Below, piece after piece: positions 51,948-60,589 of a stretch of DNA of 64,000 bases (position 1 is the first letter of the stretch; each line of letters opens with the position of its first letter). The DNA lies in assembly GCA_040386935.1 (NCBI GenBank), contig JAZKEQ010000001.1:124001-188000 (forward strand), in the 5' to 3' direction. Made by a program: the position numbers and the translations under genes. The notes below the pieces were generated by a model, which saw only the letters and a program-made list of their open reading frames with translations, was not told the origin of the DNA and did not search any database. The stretch is from JABMMZ01 sp040386935. GTDB lineage: Bacteria > Bacteroidota > Bacteroidia > NS11-12g > UBA955.

Positions 51948-52631
51948 ATGAACAAAGCAGTTATTACAGGCGACATTATACAATCTACAAAGCTAAGAGT
52001 AGAAGGAAGAACTTTATTAACTAATAGTTTAAAAGATGCCCTTAAACTCTGGGATAAAGATTTTAATATGAAAAGCGAACTATATAGAGGCGATAGTTTT
52101 CAGTGTTTAGTACAGAACCCTGCTAATGCGCTACGCATTTGTTTGATAATTAAAACATATATAAGGCGTTTAAATACAATTCATCCTTATGAAATTAGAA
52201 GAAAAAATGGAATGAATAAGAACCAAAATATTGCAAATCCAAGATGGATATTTGATGCAAGAATATCAATCGGTATTGGGAAGGTTTATGAACAGAATAG
52301 ATCTATAGCAACATCGGATGGAGAGGCTTTCCAATTATCAGGAAGACTATTAGACCAGATGAAGGCACAAAAACAGACATTGGCTATTAGCAGTAGCGAT
52401 TCCTATAACAATGAACTGATGACGGAGCTAACCCTACTGGATAGCTTGATACTAAAAACAACAGCATTGCAGTGTGAGGTTATTAACTTAAAACTACTGG
52501 GATATACAGAAACACAGATTGCCAAAGATTTAAAAGTAGGACAATCAGCGGTAAACCAGCGATCAAATAGCGGCAGCTGGAATGCTATAGAAACTTTATT
52601 AAATAGATTTGAATATTTATATGGCATCTGA
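51948..52631 (+). CDS. SatD-like protein: cyclase-like domain plus helix-turn-helix
   Basis: A 227-residue protein of the SatD type. Its N-terminal 150 residues follow the pattern of a class III nucleotide cyclase domain: ITGDIIQST with Asp9, YRGDSFQCLV with Asp49 (the two metal-binding Asp positions, 40 apart), ARISIGIGKV (the strand before the dimer arm), and GEAFQLSGRLL, where cyclases have VNxAxR; here Gln129 and Arg133 keep the four-residue spacing but Asn is Gln. The C-terminal 60 residues contain a helix-turn-helix (LGYTETQIAKDLKVGQSAVNQR). The fold match is my reading of the sequence. It is followed by a DUF3307 gene with an 11-base overlap and preceded by four 29-bp repeats it may bind. 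Confidence 0.75.
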   Translation: MNKAVITGDIIQSTKLRVEGRTLLTNSLKDALKLWDKDFNMKSELYRGDSFQCLVQNPANALRICLIIKTYIRRLNTIHPYEIRRKNGMNKNQNIANPRWIFDARISIGIGKVYEQNRSIATSDGEAFQLSGRLLDQMKAQKQTLAISSSDSYNNELMTELTLLDSLILKTTALQCEVINLKLLGYTETQIAKDLKVGQSAVNQRSNSGSWNAIETLLNRFEYLYGI

Positions 52632-53403
52632 ACAAATAACATTTTTCACCTTTGAGCAAGGCAACATTATTATACGTCTCCTAATTGCTCATTTTTTGAG
52701 CGATTTTGTATTCCAGACCAAGAATATAGTGGCAAATAAAAAATGGCTGTCAAAACCTATGCTTATTCACATAAGCATTGTTTATGCTTGTACATCTTTA
52801 TTAACAGGCTGGTGGATAGCAGCATGCATAATAAGCGTTTTACACTATCTGATTGATGGATTTAAAATTGAAGCTAGTGCAGCCAACAAAGGGACTGAAT
52901 TAAGTCGATTTTTGACCGATCAATTATTTCACATCATTGTCATAATTGCAGTTTGGACGGTAAACTTAGATATTTCAGCAAATGTACTTAGATCATTATC
53001 TCTGCCATTTATAAATTACAGAATGAGTTTAATATTGTTGGGGTATCTTATTGTAATTGCGCCACTGGGCTACATCATCAAATTTGCTACACAAAAGATG
53101 CTTTCTAACAGACCAAATATTGATGCAAAAGTAGAATCTAACATTAACAACAATTCAGAAGAAACGCCAAAAAACGAACATGGTGGACAGCTTATTGGCA
53201 TATTTGAACGCATAATTATTCTAACTTTCGTTCTACTTGGTCAATATGAAGCTATTGGTTTTTTAATTACTGGCAAGAGCATCATTAGATTCACCAGTAA
53301 TGATGGTGACCTAAAAAGCGAATATGTTTTGGTGGGGACCATGATGAGCTACTCAATGTCCATTTTAATAGGTGTAATGATTAATTGGTTATTGAGCGTA
53401 TAG
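52621..53403 (+). CDS. DUF3307 family polytopic membrane protein
   Basis: A 260-residue membrane protein of the DUF3307 family, recognised by LLIAHFLSDFVFQTKNIVANK at the N-terminus and HYLIDGFKIEAS, LTDQLFHIIVIIAVW. About six or seven membrane helices; a polar loop (NRPNIDAKVESNINNNSEE) separates the last two. The start is the ATG at 52621, inside the SatD-like gene (11-base overlap), so the two are translationally coupled. His and Asp residues in the first helices (AHFLSDF, DQLFHII) are conserved in the family and could bind a metal or ligand. The function is unknown; the fixed pairing with SatD-type proteins suggests a joint role. Confidence 0.85.
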   Translation: MASEQITFFTFEQGNIIIRLLIAHFLSDFVFQTKNIVANKKWLSKPMLIHISIVYACTSLLTGWWIAACIISVLHYLIDGFKIEASAANKGTELSRFLTDQLFHIIVIIAVWTVNLDISANVLRSLSLPFINYRMSLILLGYLIVIAPLGYIIKFATQKMLSNRPNIDAKVESNINNNSEETPKNEHGGQLIGIFERIIILTFVLLGQYEAIGFLITGKSIIRFTSNDGDLKSEYVLVGTMMSYSMSILIGVMINWLLSV

Positions 53404-53449
53404 CAACCAAACACCCATCTATATCAGTACTCAATCATGATTTATCTAA

Positions 53450-53516
53450 TTAATTGCACCACCCCATTTACCACCTTGTGGTCGCCAACTTTGGGATAAA
53501 ACAGATAATAGTAAGT
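53450..53516 (-). pseudogene. Orphan 3' end of a type B T9SS sorting domain
   Basis: On the minus strand this 66-base stretch encodes the end of a gliding-motility-type C-terminal domain (TYYYLFYPKVGDHKVVNGVV, then QLIN and a stop). It matches bases 60599-60664, the end of the intact giant gene, with only two differences. The reading stops abruptly at 53516, where unrelated kinase sequence begins. It is a remnant of a duplicated or recombined sorting domain. Confidence 0.75.
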
Positions 53517-53721
53517 CGAAAATAAACAAGATGCATGTGCATGGCCACCAGTCGAAGGACATGGAATTCTGAGTAAGCGCATAGAAAGTATTAATCATTT
53601 ATACAACTGTAATATGCGATTGGATATAGAGTACCTGTCGGACAAAAACACAGGTATAACAGGCACCACTATCATGATTAGATTTCCACTTGCTTTGGTT
53701 AACAAAACAATACAACACTAA
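53515..53721 (+). pseudogene. 3' remnant of a LytS-type sensor histidine kinase
   Basis: The frame GHGILSKRIESINHLYNCNM, followed by residues ending TGTTIMIRFPLALVNKTIQH and TAA (53719-53721), is the end of the ATPase domain of a LytS-like kinase: the G-box (GHGIL) and the final 'GTTIMIRFPL' strand are typical. No start and no upstream kinase sequence exist; the frame meets a stop just upstream and then the sorting-domain fragment. The response regulator gene starts one base after its stop, the normal operon layout, so this is what is left of a two-component pair. Confidence 0.75.
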
Positions 53722-53722
53722 C

Positions 53723-54130
53723 ATGAGAACTGCTGTAATAATAGAAGATGAATTGAATGCACAGGCATTGCTGAAACGCTATCTTGAAAAATATTGCGAA
53801 ACAGATGTGGTGGGCGAAGCAGGCAATGTTAAAGATGGCATTGCCATGATACTTGACAAGAAACCTGATATTGTATTTTTGGACATTTCGCTACCCGATC
53901 AAAATGGCTTTACCCTCATCAGTCAATTACAACCCATTACATTCGAATTGATATTTGCAACTGCTTACGACCAATACGCCATTCAGGCGATTAAACTAAG
54001 CGCTGCCGACTATCTCCTTAAACCTACAGACATTAGTGAGCTCAGACAGGCTGCAAAGCGCGCTGGTTACTTTTATGAAGCAGTTATAATTTATCCCGTT
54101 TTATTCTACTATTATTTTTTCTACCCCTAA
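53723..54130 (+). pseudogene. Truncated LytR-type response regulator (receiver only)
   Basis: The first 114 residues form a complete receiver domain: acidic pocket in VIIEDELNA, phosphoacceptor Asp in PDIVFLDISLPDQNGF, Thr/Ala in IFATAYDQYAIQAI, and Lys in DYLLKPTDISELRQAAKRA. A LytTR DNA-binding domain normally follows; instead about 20 residues of unrelated sequence (YFYEAVIIYPVLFYYYFFYP) lead to a stop inside the 3' end of the giant minus-strand gene. The breakpoint is near 54068-54100. The product, if made, could be phosphorylated but could not bind DNA as a LytTR regulator. Confidence 0.8.
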
Positions 54131-57100
54131 GAGTGTATTGTCCGATTTGATTTCCATCAAATACAAACCCTTTTGAGCAACAACAAATTTCATCTCACCA
54201 TTTGCACTTTCCATTGTAGCAATCAGTTTACCGTCTAAAGAATAAATAGATACATTTAAAAGTCTGCCATCATTCGACTTAATATTTACAAGTCCGGTGC
54301 TTGGATTAGGATAAATAGTATATAAATTATCTGATGTTATCCTATTTAAACTATTTACAATTGTAATATGCAAATGTGTCATTGCATCGAAAGAATCAGG
54401 TTTATTCTCCTGATTGCCCGCTATATCAGTTGCAATACTGTAAAAATAATAGGTGGAATCATTTATTCCACTGAATAAAGCCGAACTGTCTGAATAACTG
54501 GTTTCCCAAAGTTGATACACAATTTTATTACTTGAATAAAATACATCAATTTTTTTAACACCTAATGAGTCTATTGCCTGCCATGCTACCGGAAAACTTA
54601 AAACATTCAAAGATTTGGCTAATGGCAATACTTTGCTTTCGGGAGCCTCTCCATCTTTAACCACTCTCCAATATTTTGTAAGTATCGATTTATTTTCATC
54701 AAACACTATATCTGCTCTGTTTTTGATATCTGCAAATCCATTGACTCCTTCTTTCAATTTTATTTCAAATGACACTGAACCTTGTCCCTTGTTTGTTTTA
54801 TCATTAGGAGGCAAAAACCCGTAAATAGGGTTCAGTTTTTCAGATGTCAAGGTTGCAATATCCAATGAATTGAACACCCATGTAATGATACCTTTTCCTG
54901 TATCAATTGATGCATTTAAATTCAATACCACATTAGCTTTACTTCTAAAATCAAAATATTTATTTATTCCTGTTGTATTAGGCAAAAAATAATATTTATA
55001 ATCACCTACCTTAAACGAAGTAAATTTAACACTACTGATATCAAAATAACGCTTATCAATTGTATCTTTTACTATTACTATTTGAGCTGGAGCTGAAGCC
55101 GAGCTGTCATTCTCAAATCGGATGACATAATTGAACAACGAAGGCAATGCAGTCATTAAATTATTACTTGTATTTCCTAAAGGGCCTATTTTATCGTTGG
55201 GGTCGAGTGAATTAACTACTTTTACCATTAATTTATTAGGGTCATTCAATACTATAACAGCACTATCACTATTGTTTTCATCAGAACTATAGATACAAGC
55301 AGAATCAATTTCAGACACAAATCCCGGATTGGCATAATAGCTATTGATTTTAGCAAGATTAGACACGCTAAAACTGCTACCGCAACCTACAACTGTGCTC
55401 CTATAAAACCTATTGTAATCAATCACAGTAGATGCATCTCCAAATTCATAATTAATATTACTCCGAATACTTGTATCCATTTTCATCAGTGTTTTACTGA
55501 TACAATTTTCGGCTACAGTTAAACCGGAAAACTTTTTCCATACTTGTTGTAAACATACAGCTTTGGGCTTTTCTCCCAAGGGTAACTGATGCCACACACT
55601 CAATGCTATAGAGTCCCCTTTTACAACTTTCAATCGCACCGGAATACTGTAAACATCCTGGGTTTTCAAAGTTGGAATAAGAAAAGCATATAAATAGTTT
55701 TTGTCCGCTTTATACCTAAATGTATCAATTCTTGAATACGCGAATGTATCTATTACACTATTTAGAGCCTCAACCTGCAACTGTCCATTGTTTTGCAAAG
55801 CAAAATAAATAGGCACATTGGCCATGTCGTTTGCTGAAGTATTTTCAATTTTTAAAACATAATCGTACCAGCGTGAAGCGCGAATAGCTGGATACCCCAT
55901 AATACTTGTCTTAATAGATGGGCCAATACTATTAATTAACTCAAATGGCTTGGCAAATACGCTGGTATTACTATTATTAAATTCAACATGCAAAAGATAG
56001 TCGCCTATACTGTCGTTATTGAAATTGAAGGTTGCAAACATCATATTTCCATCCACTGCTTCCATCTGTTTACATCGAATTGTATCTCCGTTTCGAACAA
56101 GATAAACAAGGTTATCACTACTCAAAAGCGACCCTGTTATTTTAACAGTAGCTTTACCGATATTACCTGCTTTTGAAGGCGAAAAATCAGCAATGTTTTC
56201 TTCAGAATTATTGCTATCTTTATCAAACACTATAATATTACCGGTTCTCGAATTATTTACAAAAAAATTACCGGCATCTAAGGACCCTAAAAAGAAAATA
56301 GATTTTTTTGATTGTGTAATTACAAAACTACTACCTTTAATTGCTTTTGTATTAGGCAATGATGGATATGTGATGGATTGAAAACGATCTAACACTGCAA
56401 CATTCCCCCCATTTACACCATTCAATTTAACACTCGTATTTGTTAATACTTTATCATTATACCTAGCCATGCTAGAAAAACTACCAGGGTTAAAACTAAG
56501 GAAATCTACTTTGTAATTTGTCGGCAAACCGCTTTTCCTATTAATCGCAATGATTCCTCTTCGCTTTGTATCTAATTCAAAAATTCCACATAAATATATA
56601 AGATTCTCTGTTAAGCACATATCCAATACCCTACCCTCGTTTGACTGCATTCCTGTAGGCCATTTTAATTGAAATAGGATGGGCATATTTACTGCATTAT
56701 CTTTTCTTAATTTTGCATAATACAATTGATTGGTCGTATTTACTTTACTTATAGTTCCTACAGCATAAATAAAACTATCATCTGTATTTAATGTAGTCAC
56801 AGTTCCTGTAATTTTAGGATCCCAGCTATCTATTAACTTAGTTTTTAAATCATACCTCCCTAGATTATTTATACCCGAAGATTTGTAATTGGTAAAATAG
56901 CCTCCAAAATACAATTTATTATTATTTATTATTATATCATTAAATGTTGCATTCGATGCATTGAAATTGTAAATTGTCCTACCACTCCTAACATCTAAAT
57001 AAGCCATATTAACTGCACTGCCAAACCTAGTAGTAGTAAAATCACCCGTAAGAATAATACCTGTATCATAATCAACGATTTTTTTAACTCTTGCTGTTGG

Positions 57101-60100
57101 GTCAGGAGAATATGCTGTAATTGTATCAGCCTTTACATCTATTGCACAAATATTTCTACGAAGTTCTCTGTTCACCAATGTAAAATCCCCCATAATGAAA
57201 CAATCATTTTTTTGAGTTATCAATACATTATTGATAATATTATTGGGTTTAACCAACCATTTGAAATCAACTTCACTTTTTGCCTCATTAAACTTAAAGA
57301 TATTGACCATCGGCTTAGTAATACTTTTGGAAGTAATCGTATTAAACTGACCATAAACAATCAAATTTGAATCTTTACGACAAATCCCCTTGACACCCAA
57401 CACTACAAAATCCAACTTTTTAACTTCTTTAGTTGTTGGATTTACTCTGTAATAGTTGCCACTTGCTCCCAATTTATTTACATCATTTTTATTAAGCGAT
57501 TCAAACATATAATAAATACTATCTCTATAGTTATAAAAGACTGAAGAGGCTGTACTATTTGGATTAAATGTCCCTAGAAAACCATTCATTCCTTTTACCA
57601 TTTTATTGGTATACCCGTCAAAACTGAGTGCGTTGCTATTGGAATTATATATTAAAATATCTCCTGAAATAAACGGCCTATCGCCCATCCCCTTCTTTAA
57701 ACCTCTGTTTGAAACTCCACTACTGACTTGAATCATTTGCGTTATACTATCTTTTCCATCAAGCATTTTATATAGAATACCTTTCGACAACAAATACACC
57801 TGTCTGCCTATACATTTCACACCTTCAACTATTGGGGTATTATATGGAATTTTGGCATTGAATTTTGTAATGGCTCCGCTTTGTTTAACTGCCTTAAAAA
57901 TAATATTTCGGCTAATTCCTTCGAAAGTTGTATTATTATAATTTGATTTAGCAAAGTATATGTGTTGCTTATTGACACTGAATACAACCTTCCCCGGTGG
58001 TGGATAAGCACTTGTATGATTTTTTATTTTCCAATTATCTAATGTGTTTTTTTCAAGATTATAGCGCCCTATCAGCACATTATTTTGCCGTTCTAAGTCA
58101 TTGATTGCCCCCCCTAGCAAAATATGTCCATTACTTAAAGGCTCTATATAACGCACTTGCCCAGCAAAGATTGGTGTGAAAGGATAAATTTGCCCAGTAA
58201 TTTTATTAAATTTCAATACATTAGTATAAGTTGTTCCGTACACCATTTTATCAAACTGGCCAAAGATATAAATGGTGTCATCCTGTATTTTAACAGCTGA
58301 TATTGGAAAATATGCGGCACTAGAAAAAGTTGAATCCATATCGCTTCCAAAAGGAACAACTGCTCCATTCGATTTTCTGATGCGTTTAAAATAATGGGTT
58401 GCCTTATATGTAATAGGTGCAACAATGCGGGACACAACATATATAAAACTATTATCACTTGTGATATTGTAAACCATAGAATTGGTATCAATTGCAGGTT
58501 TCCAACTACTCAATTTCATTGAAAATTTATTGAATCTGCATATACCTGGGAATCTAGCCCCTTCTACTTTCCTGAATGCTCCTCCTAAGTATACAAAACT
58601 ATCTGCCTGATAAGACCGATCGATTATGTAATCAAAATTTGGAGCAACACTTGAATAACTATAACTCTTTAAACTCAATTTTGCCAGGTTGTTATAATAC
58701 CTATATGTTGAAGTTCCGACAACATTTATAACACCAGCCATAAGCAAACTATCTCCAACAATTGTCAATTGTTTTACATTGCCATTATTTAAATAATTTG
58801 GGGATTGTTTATTGATATCACAAGAAAAAGCACCTATACTCCCTGTTTTAATATTTAGAATTACAAAGTTACTTTTTACTGTATAATATGGATCTCCAAG
58901 TTTTTTTATATTGTGAAAGGTCCCACCTACAAAAAGGGTATCACCATATTTCAATACACACTCAGCAACACCCATCTGGAATTCCATAGATAAATTTCCA
59001 TCAAGTGTTCCATCTGATAAAATATGTCTGATTCCATTTCCAACAGCAAACCATCCGCCATTGCCATCACTAATCATATCATTACATTCCGTTAAATACT
59101 GCTTAGCTCTGACCTTACTAGATTGCCCTAAATCATTAACCTGCGTTATATTGACATTCCCCATTGAAATATACCCTAAGCCACTATTTAAGTAAAGAAA
59201 AATACTATCTACTTCAACATCAATATCCCCTACAGGTGCATCAAGCATTTCAAAACTTGGCACTTTAAACCTAAATAATTCATTAATTGTTTTTACAATC
59301 AGTTGATCCTTATACGCATAAAATGAACGAATATTGGCTTGAGACTTAAAATTATAATCAAGTAGTTTTTTGGTGTAATGATTAATGATGGCCATTTTAT
59401 CAAAACTCTTGCCATTCAAGGTGAAAGCATTTGCGCTTGCACAAAAAAGAAAACTATCTACTACTTCTATTTCATTTATTTCATATGGGAATTTGTACTT
59501 AAAGAGAGTATCAACTGAATAGTCCGATTTTAATCGCATTAAATTAACAATATTTGGTTGTCCGTCAATTGTAAACTTACCGGCCACAAACCAACCCCCT
59601 TTTGGATCCACCACAATTTCATTGGCATAACCGTTCAAGTAACATCCCAATACCGCTCTTTCTATATCTGTAGTATCTGCCATTATTAACCCAACATTTT
59701 GCCAACCGGAACTACTATATACACCCTTGGCTACTACTCTTGTTGAGTCCAATATTAATTTACTAACAGTCCCATTAAACCCCAATGAATATGTATAACC
59801 GAAATCACTCCTTCTTAGTTTAACAAAATTTAAAACTTTAAAATTGTTATACGTTGAGAAAGCACCACCTATAAAGACATAATCTTTATTATAAATTATT
59901 GATTGAACACTTCCCCCAATATTTGGTTTCCAATCAAGGATTTTTTTTGTTTTCAGATTAACCCCTGTTACATTTTTGCAATACCCGCCATTAATTGAGT
60001 CAAAATAACCTACAACAAACAAAGTATCACCCATTTTATAAAGTGACTTTATAGAACCTATCGGAGAATATTGTGTAGAAAACTTAAATTTAAAATCTGA

Positions 60101-60475
60101 ATCTAAAGTACCATCGTTATTTATATGTGCCAATGCCATAACCGAAGTATCATTCAAAAAACGGAAAGAGCCACCTATATAAAAGCCCCCAATCTCATCT
60201 TCTATAACAGTTGAGATAAAATCATCTGATTTAAATGTTTTATTGTATAATAACTTTCCGTTAAGTAAATCAAGGCAAGCGGTACCTAACGAACTTTTAC
60301 CTACTTCTGTAAACTCGCCTCCAACAAACAGGAGTCCATTTTTTTCAATTGCTGTGTAATTGTATCCATTTGTAGAATAATTACTGTTAATTTTTTGACC
60401 GTAACTAATTAATACTCCTGTTAAAAAGAAAAAGATAATCAGAAAAGTTCGGAGACACCGTGCAGAATATTTCAT
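54101..60475 (-). CDS. Giant secreted protein with repeated propeller-like units and T9SS type A sorting domain
   Basis: A 2124-residue protein with a signal peptide (LRTFLIIFFFLTGVLISYGQ). Residues up to about 1350 contain many repeats of the form 'l.vGG.F..v.....n.l..l.....' (LFVGGEFTEVGKSSLG; FYIGGSFRFLNDTS; VFIGGAFSTYNNF; LYFGGYFTNYKSSG), probably several beta-propellers. Then comes a region with a DUF11-like/DUF7619 style segment (VVNSLDPNDKIGP ... YVIRFENDSSASAPAQIVIV) and a C-terminal type A sorting domain (LYTIYPNPSTGLVNIKSNDG ... GLYLMEIKSDNTLLGVEKI). It is expected to be exported by T9SS. A TATTTTCG box lies 12 bases before the start. Confidence 0.88.
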   Translation of the reverse strand: MKYSARCLRTFLIIFFFLTGVLISYGQKINSNYSTNGYNYTAIEKNGLLFVGGEFTEVGKSSLGTACLDLLNGKLLYNKTFKSDDFISTVIEDEIGGFYIGGSFRFLNDTSVMALAHINNDGTLDSDFKFKFSTQYSPIGSIKSLYKMGDTLFVVGYFDSINGGYCKNVTGVNLKTKKILDWKPNIGGSVQSIIYNKDYVFIGGAFSTYNNFKVLNFVKLRRSDFGYTYSLGFNGTVSKLILDSTRVVAKGVYSSSGWQNVGLIMADTTDIERAVLGCYLNGYANEIVVDPKGGWFVAGKFTIDGQPNIVNLMRLKSDYSVDTLFKYKFPYEINEIEVVDSFLFCASANAFTLNGKSFDKMAIINHYTKKLLDYNFKSQANIRSFYAYKDQLIVKTINELFRFKVPSFEMLDAPVGDIDVEVDSIFLYLNSGLGYISMGNVNITQVNDLGQSSKVRAKQYLTECNDMISDGNGGWFAVGNGIRHILSDGTLDGNLSMEFQMGVAECVLKYGDTLFVGGTFHNIKKLGDPYYTVKSNFVILNIKTGSIGAFSCDINKQSPNYLNNGNVKQLTIVGDSLLMAGVINVVGTSTYRYYNNLAKLSLKSYSYSSVAPNFDYIIDRSYQADSFVYLGGAFRKVEGARFPGICRFNKFSMKLSSWKPAIDTNSMVYNITSDNSFIYVVSRIVAPITYKATHYFKRIRKSNGAVVPFGSDMDSTFSSAAYFPISAVKIQDDTIYIFGQFDKMVYGTTYTNVLKFNKITGQIYPFTPIFAGQVRYIEPLSNGHILLGGAINDLERQNNVLIGRYNLEKNTLDNWKIKNHTSAYPPPGKVVFSVNKQHIYFAKSNYNNTTFEGISRNIIFKAVKQSGAITKFNAKIPYNTPIVEGVKCIGRQVYLLSKGILYKMLDGKDSITQMIQVSSGVSNRGLKKGMGDRPFISGDILIYNSNSNALSFDGYTNKMVKGMNGFLGTFNPNSTASSVFYNYRDSIYYMFESLNKNDVNKLGASGNYYRVNPTTKEVKKLDFVVLGVKGICRKDSNLIVYGQFNTITSKSITKPMVNIFKFNEAKSEVDFKWLVKPNNIINNVLITQKNDCFIMGDFTLVNRELRRNICAIDVKADTITAYSPDPTARVKKIVDYDTGIILTGDFTTTRFGSAVNMAYLDVRSGRTIYNFNASNATFNDIIINNNKLYFGGYFTNYKSSGINNLGRYDLKTKLIDSWDPKITGTVTTLNTDDSFIYAVGTISKVNTTNQLYYAKLRKDNAVNMPILFQLKWPTGMQSNEGRVLDMCLTENLIYLCGIFELDTKRRGIIAINRKSGLPTNYKVDFLSFNPGSFSSMARYNDKVLTNTSVKLNGVNGGNVAVLDRFQSITYPSLPNTKAIKGSSFVITQSKKSIFFLGSLDAGNFFVNNSRTGNIIVFDKDSNNSEENIADFSPSKAGNIGKATVKITGSLLSSDNLVYLVRNGDTIRCKQMEAVDGNMMFATFNFNNDSIGDYLLHVEFNNSNTSVFAKPFELINSIGPSIKTSIMGYPAIRASRWYDYVLKIENTSANDMANVPIYFALQNNGQLQVEALNSVIDTFAYSRIDTFRYKADKNYLYAFLIPTLKTQDVYSIPVRLKVVKGDSIALSVWHQLPLGEKPKAVCLQQVWKKFSGLTVAENCISKTLMKMDTSIRSNINYEFGDASTVIDYNRFYRSTVVGCGSSFSVSNLAKINSYYANPGFVSEIDSACIYSSDENNSDSAVIVLNDPNKLMVKVVNSLDPNDKIGPLGNTSNNLMTALPSLFNYVIRFENDSSASAPAQIVIVKDTIDKRYFDISSVKFTSFKVGDYKYYFLPNTTGINKYFDFRSKANVVLNLNASIDTGKGIITWVFNSLDIATLTSEKLNPIYGFLPPNDKTNKGQGSVSFEIKLKEGVNGFADIKNRADIVFDENKSILTKYWRVVKDGEAPESKVLPLAKSLNVLSFPVAWQAIDSLGVKKIDVFYSSNKIVYQLWETSYSDSSALFSGINDSTYYFYSIATDIAGNQENKPDSFDAMTHLHITIVNSLNRITSDNLYTIYPNPSTGLVNIKSNDGRLLNVSIYSLDGKLIATMESANGEMKFVVAQKGLYLMEIKSDNTLLGVEKIIVE

Positions 60476-60487
60476 TTAAAAAGTCTA

Positions 60488-60495
60488 CGAAAATA
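60488..60495 (-). promoter_or_regulatory. Promoter -7 box of the 2124-residue giant gene
   Basis: The minus strand reads TATTTTCG, 12 bases before the ATG at 60475; same sequence and similar placing as at 51314-51321. Confidence 0.45.
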
Positions 60496-60589
60496 AAAAA
60501 TAAAAAGGTTAAGAAATTAAAAATCACCAATTTCCGACAGGCAAAGGCCATGTGCACGCTTATTTACTTCAATCTCAAGCACTAAAAAA

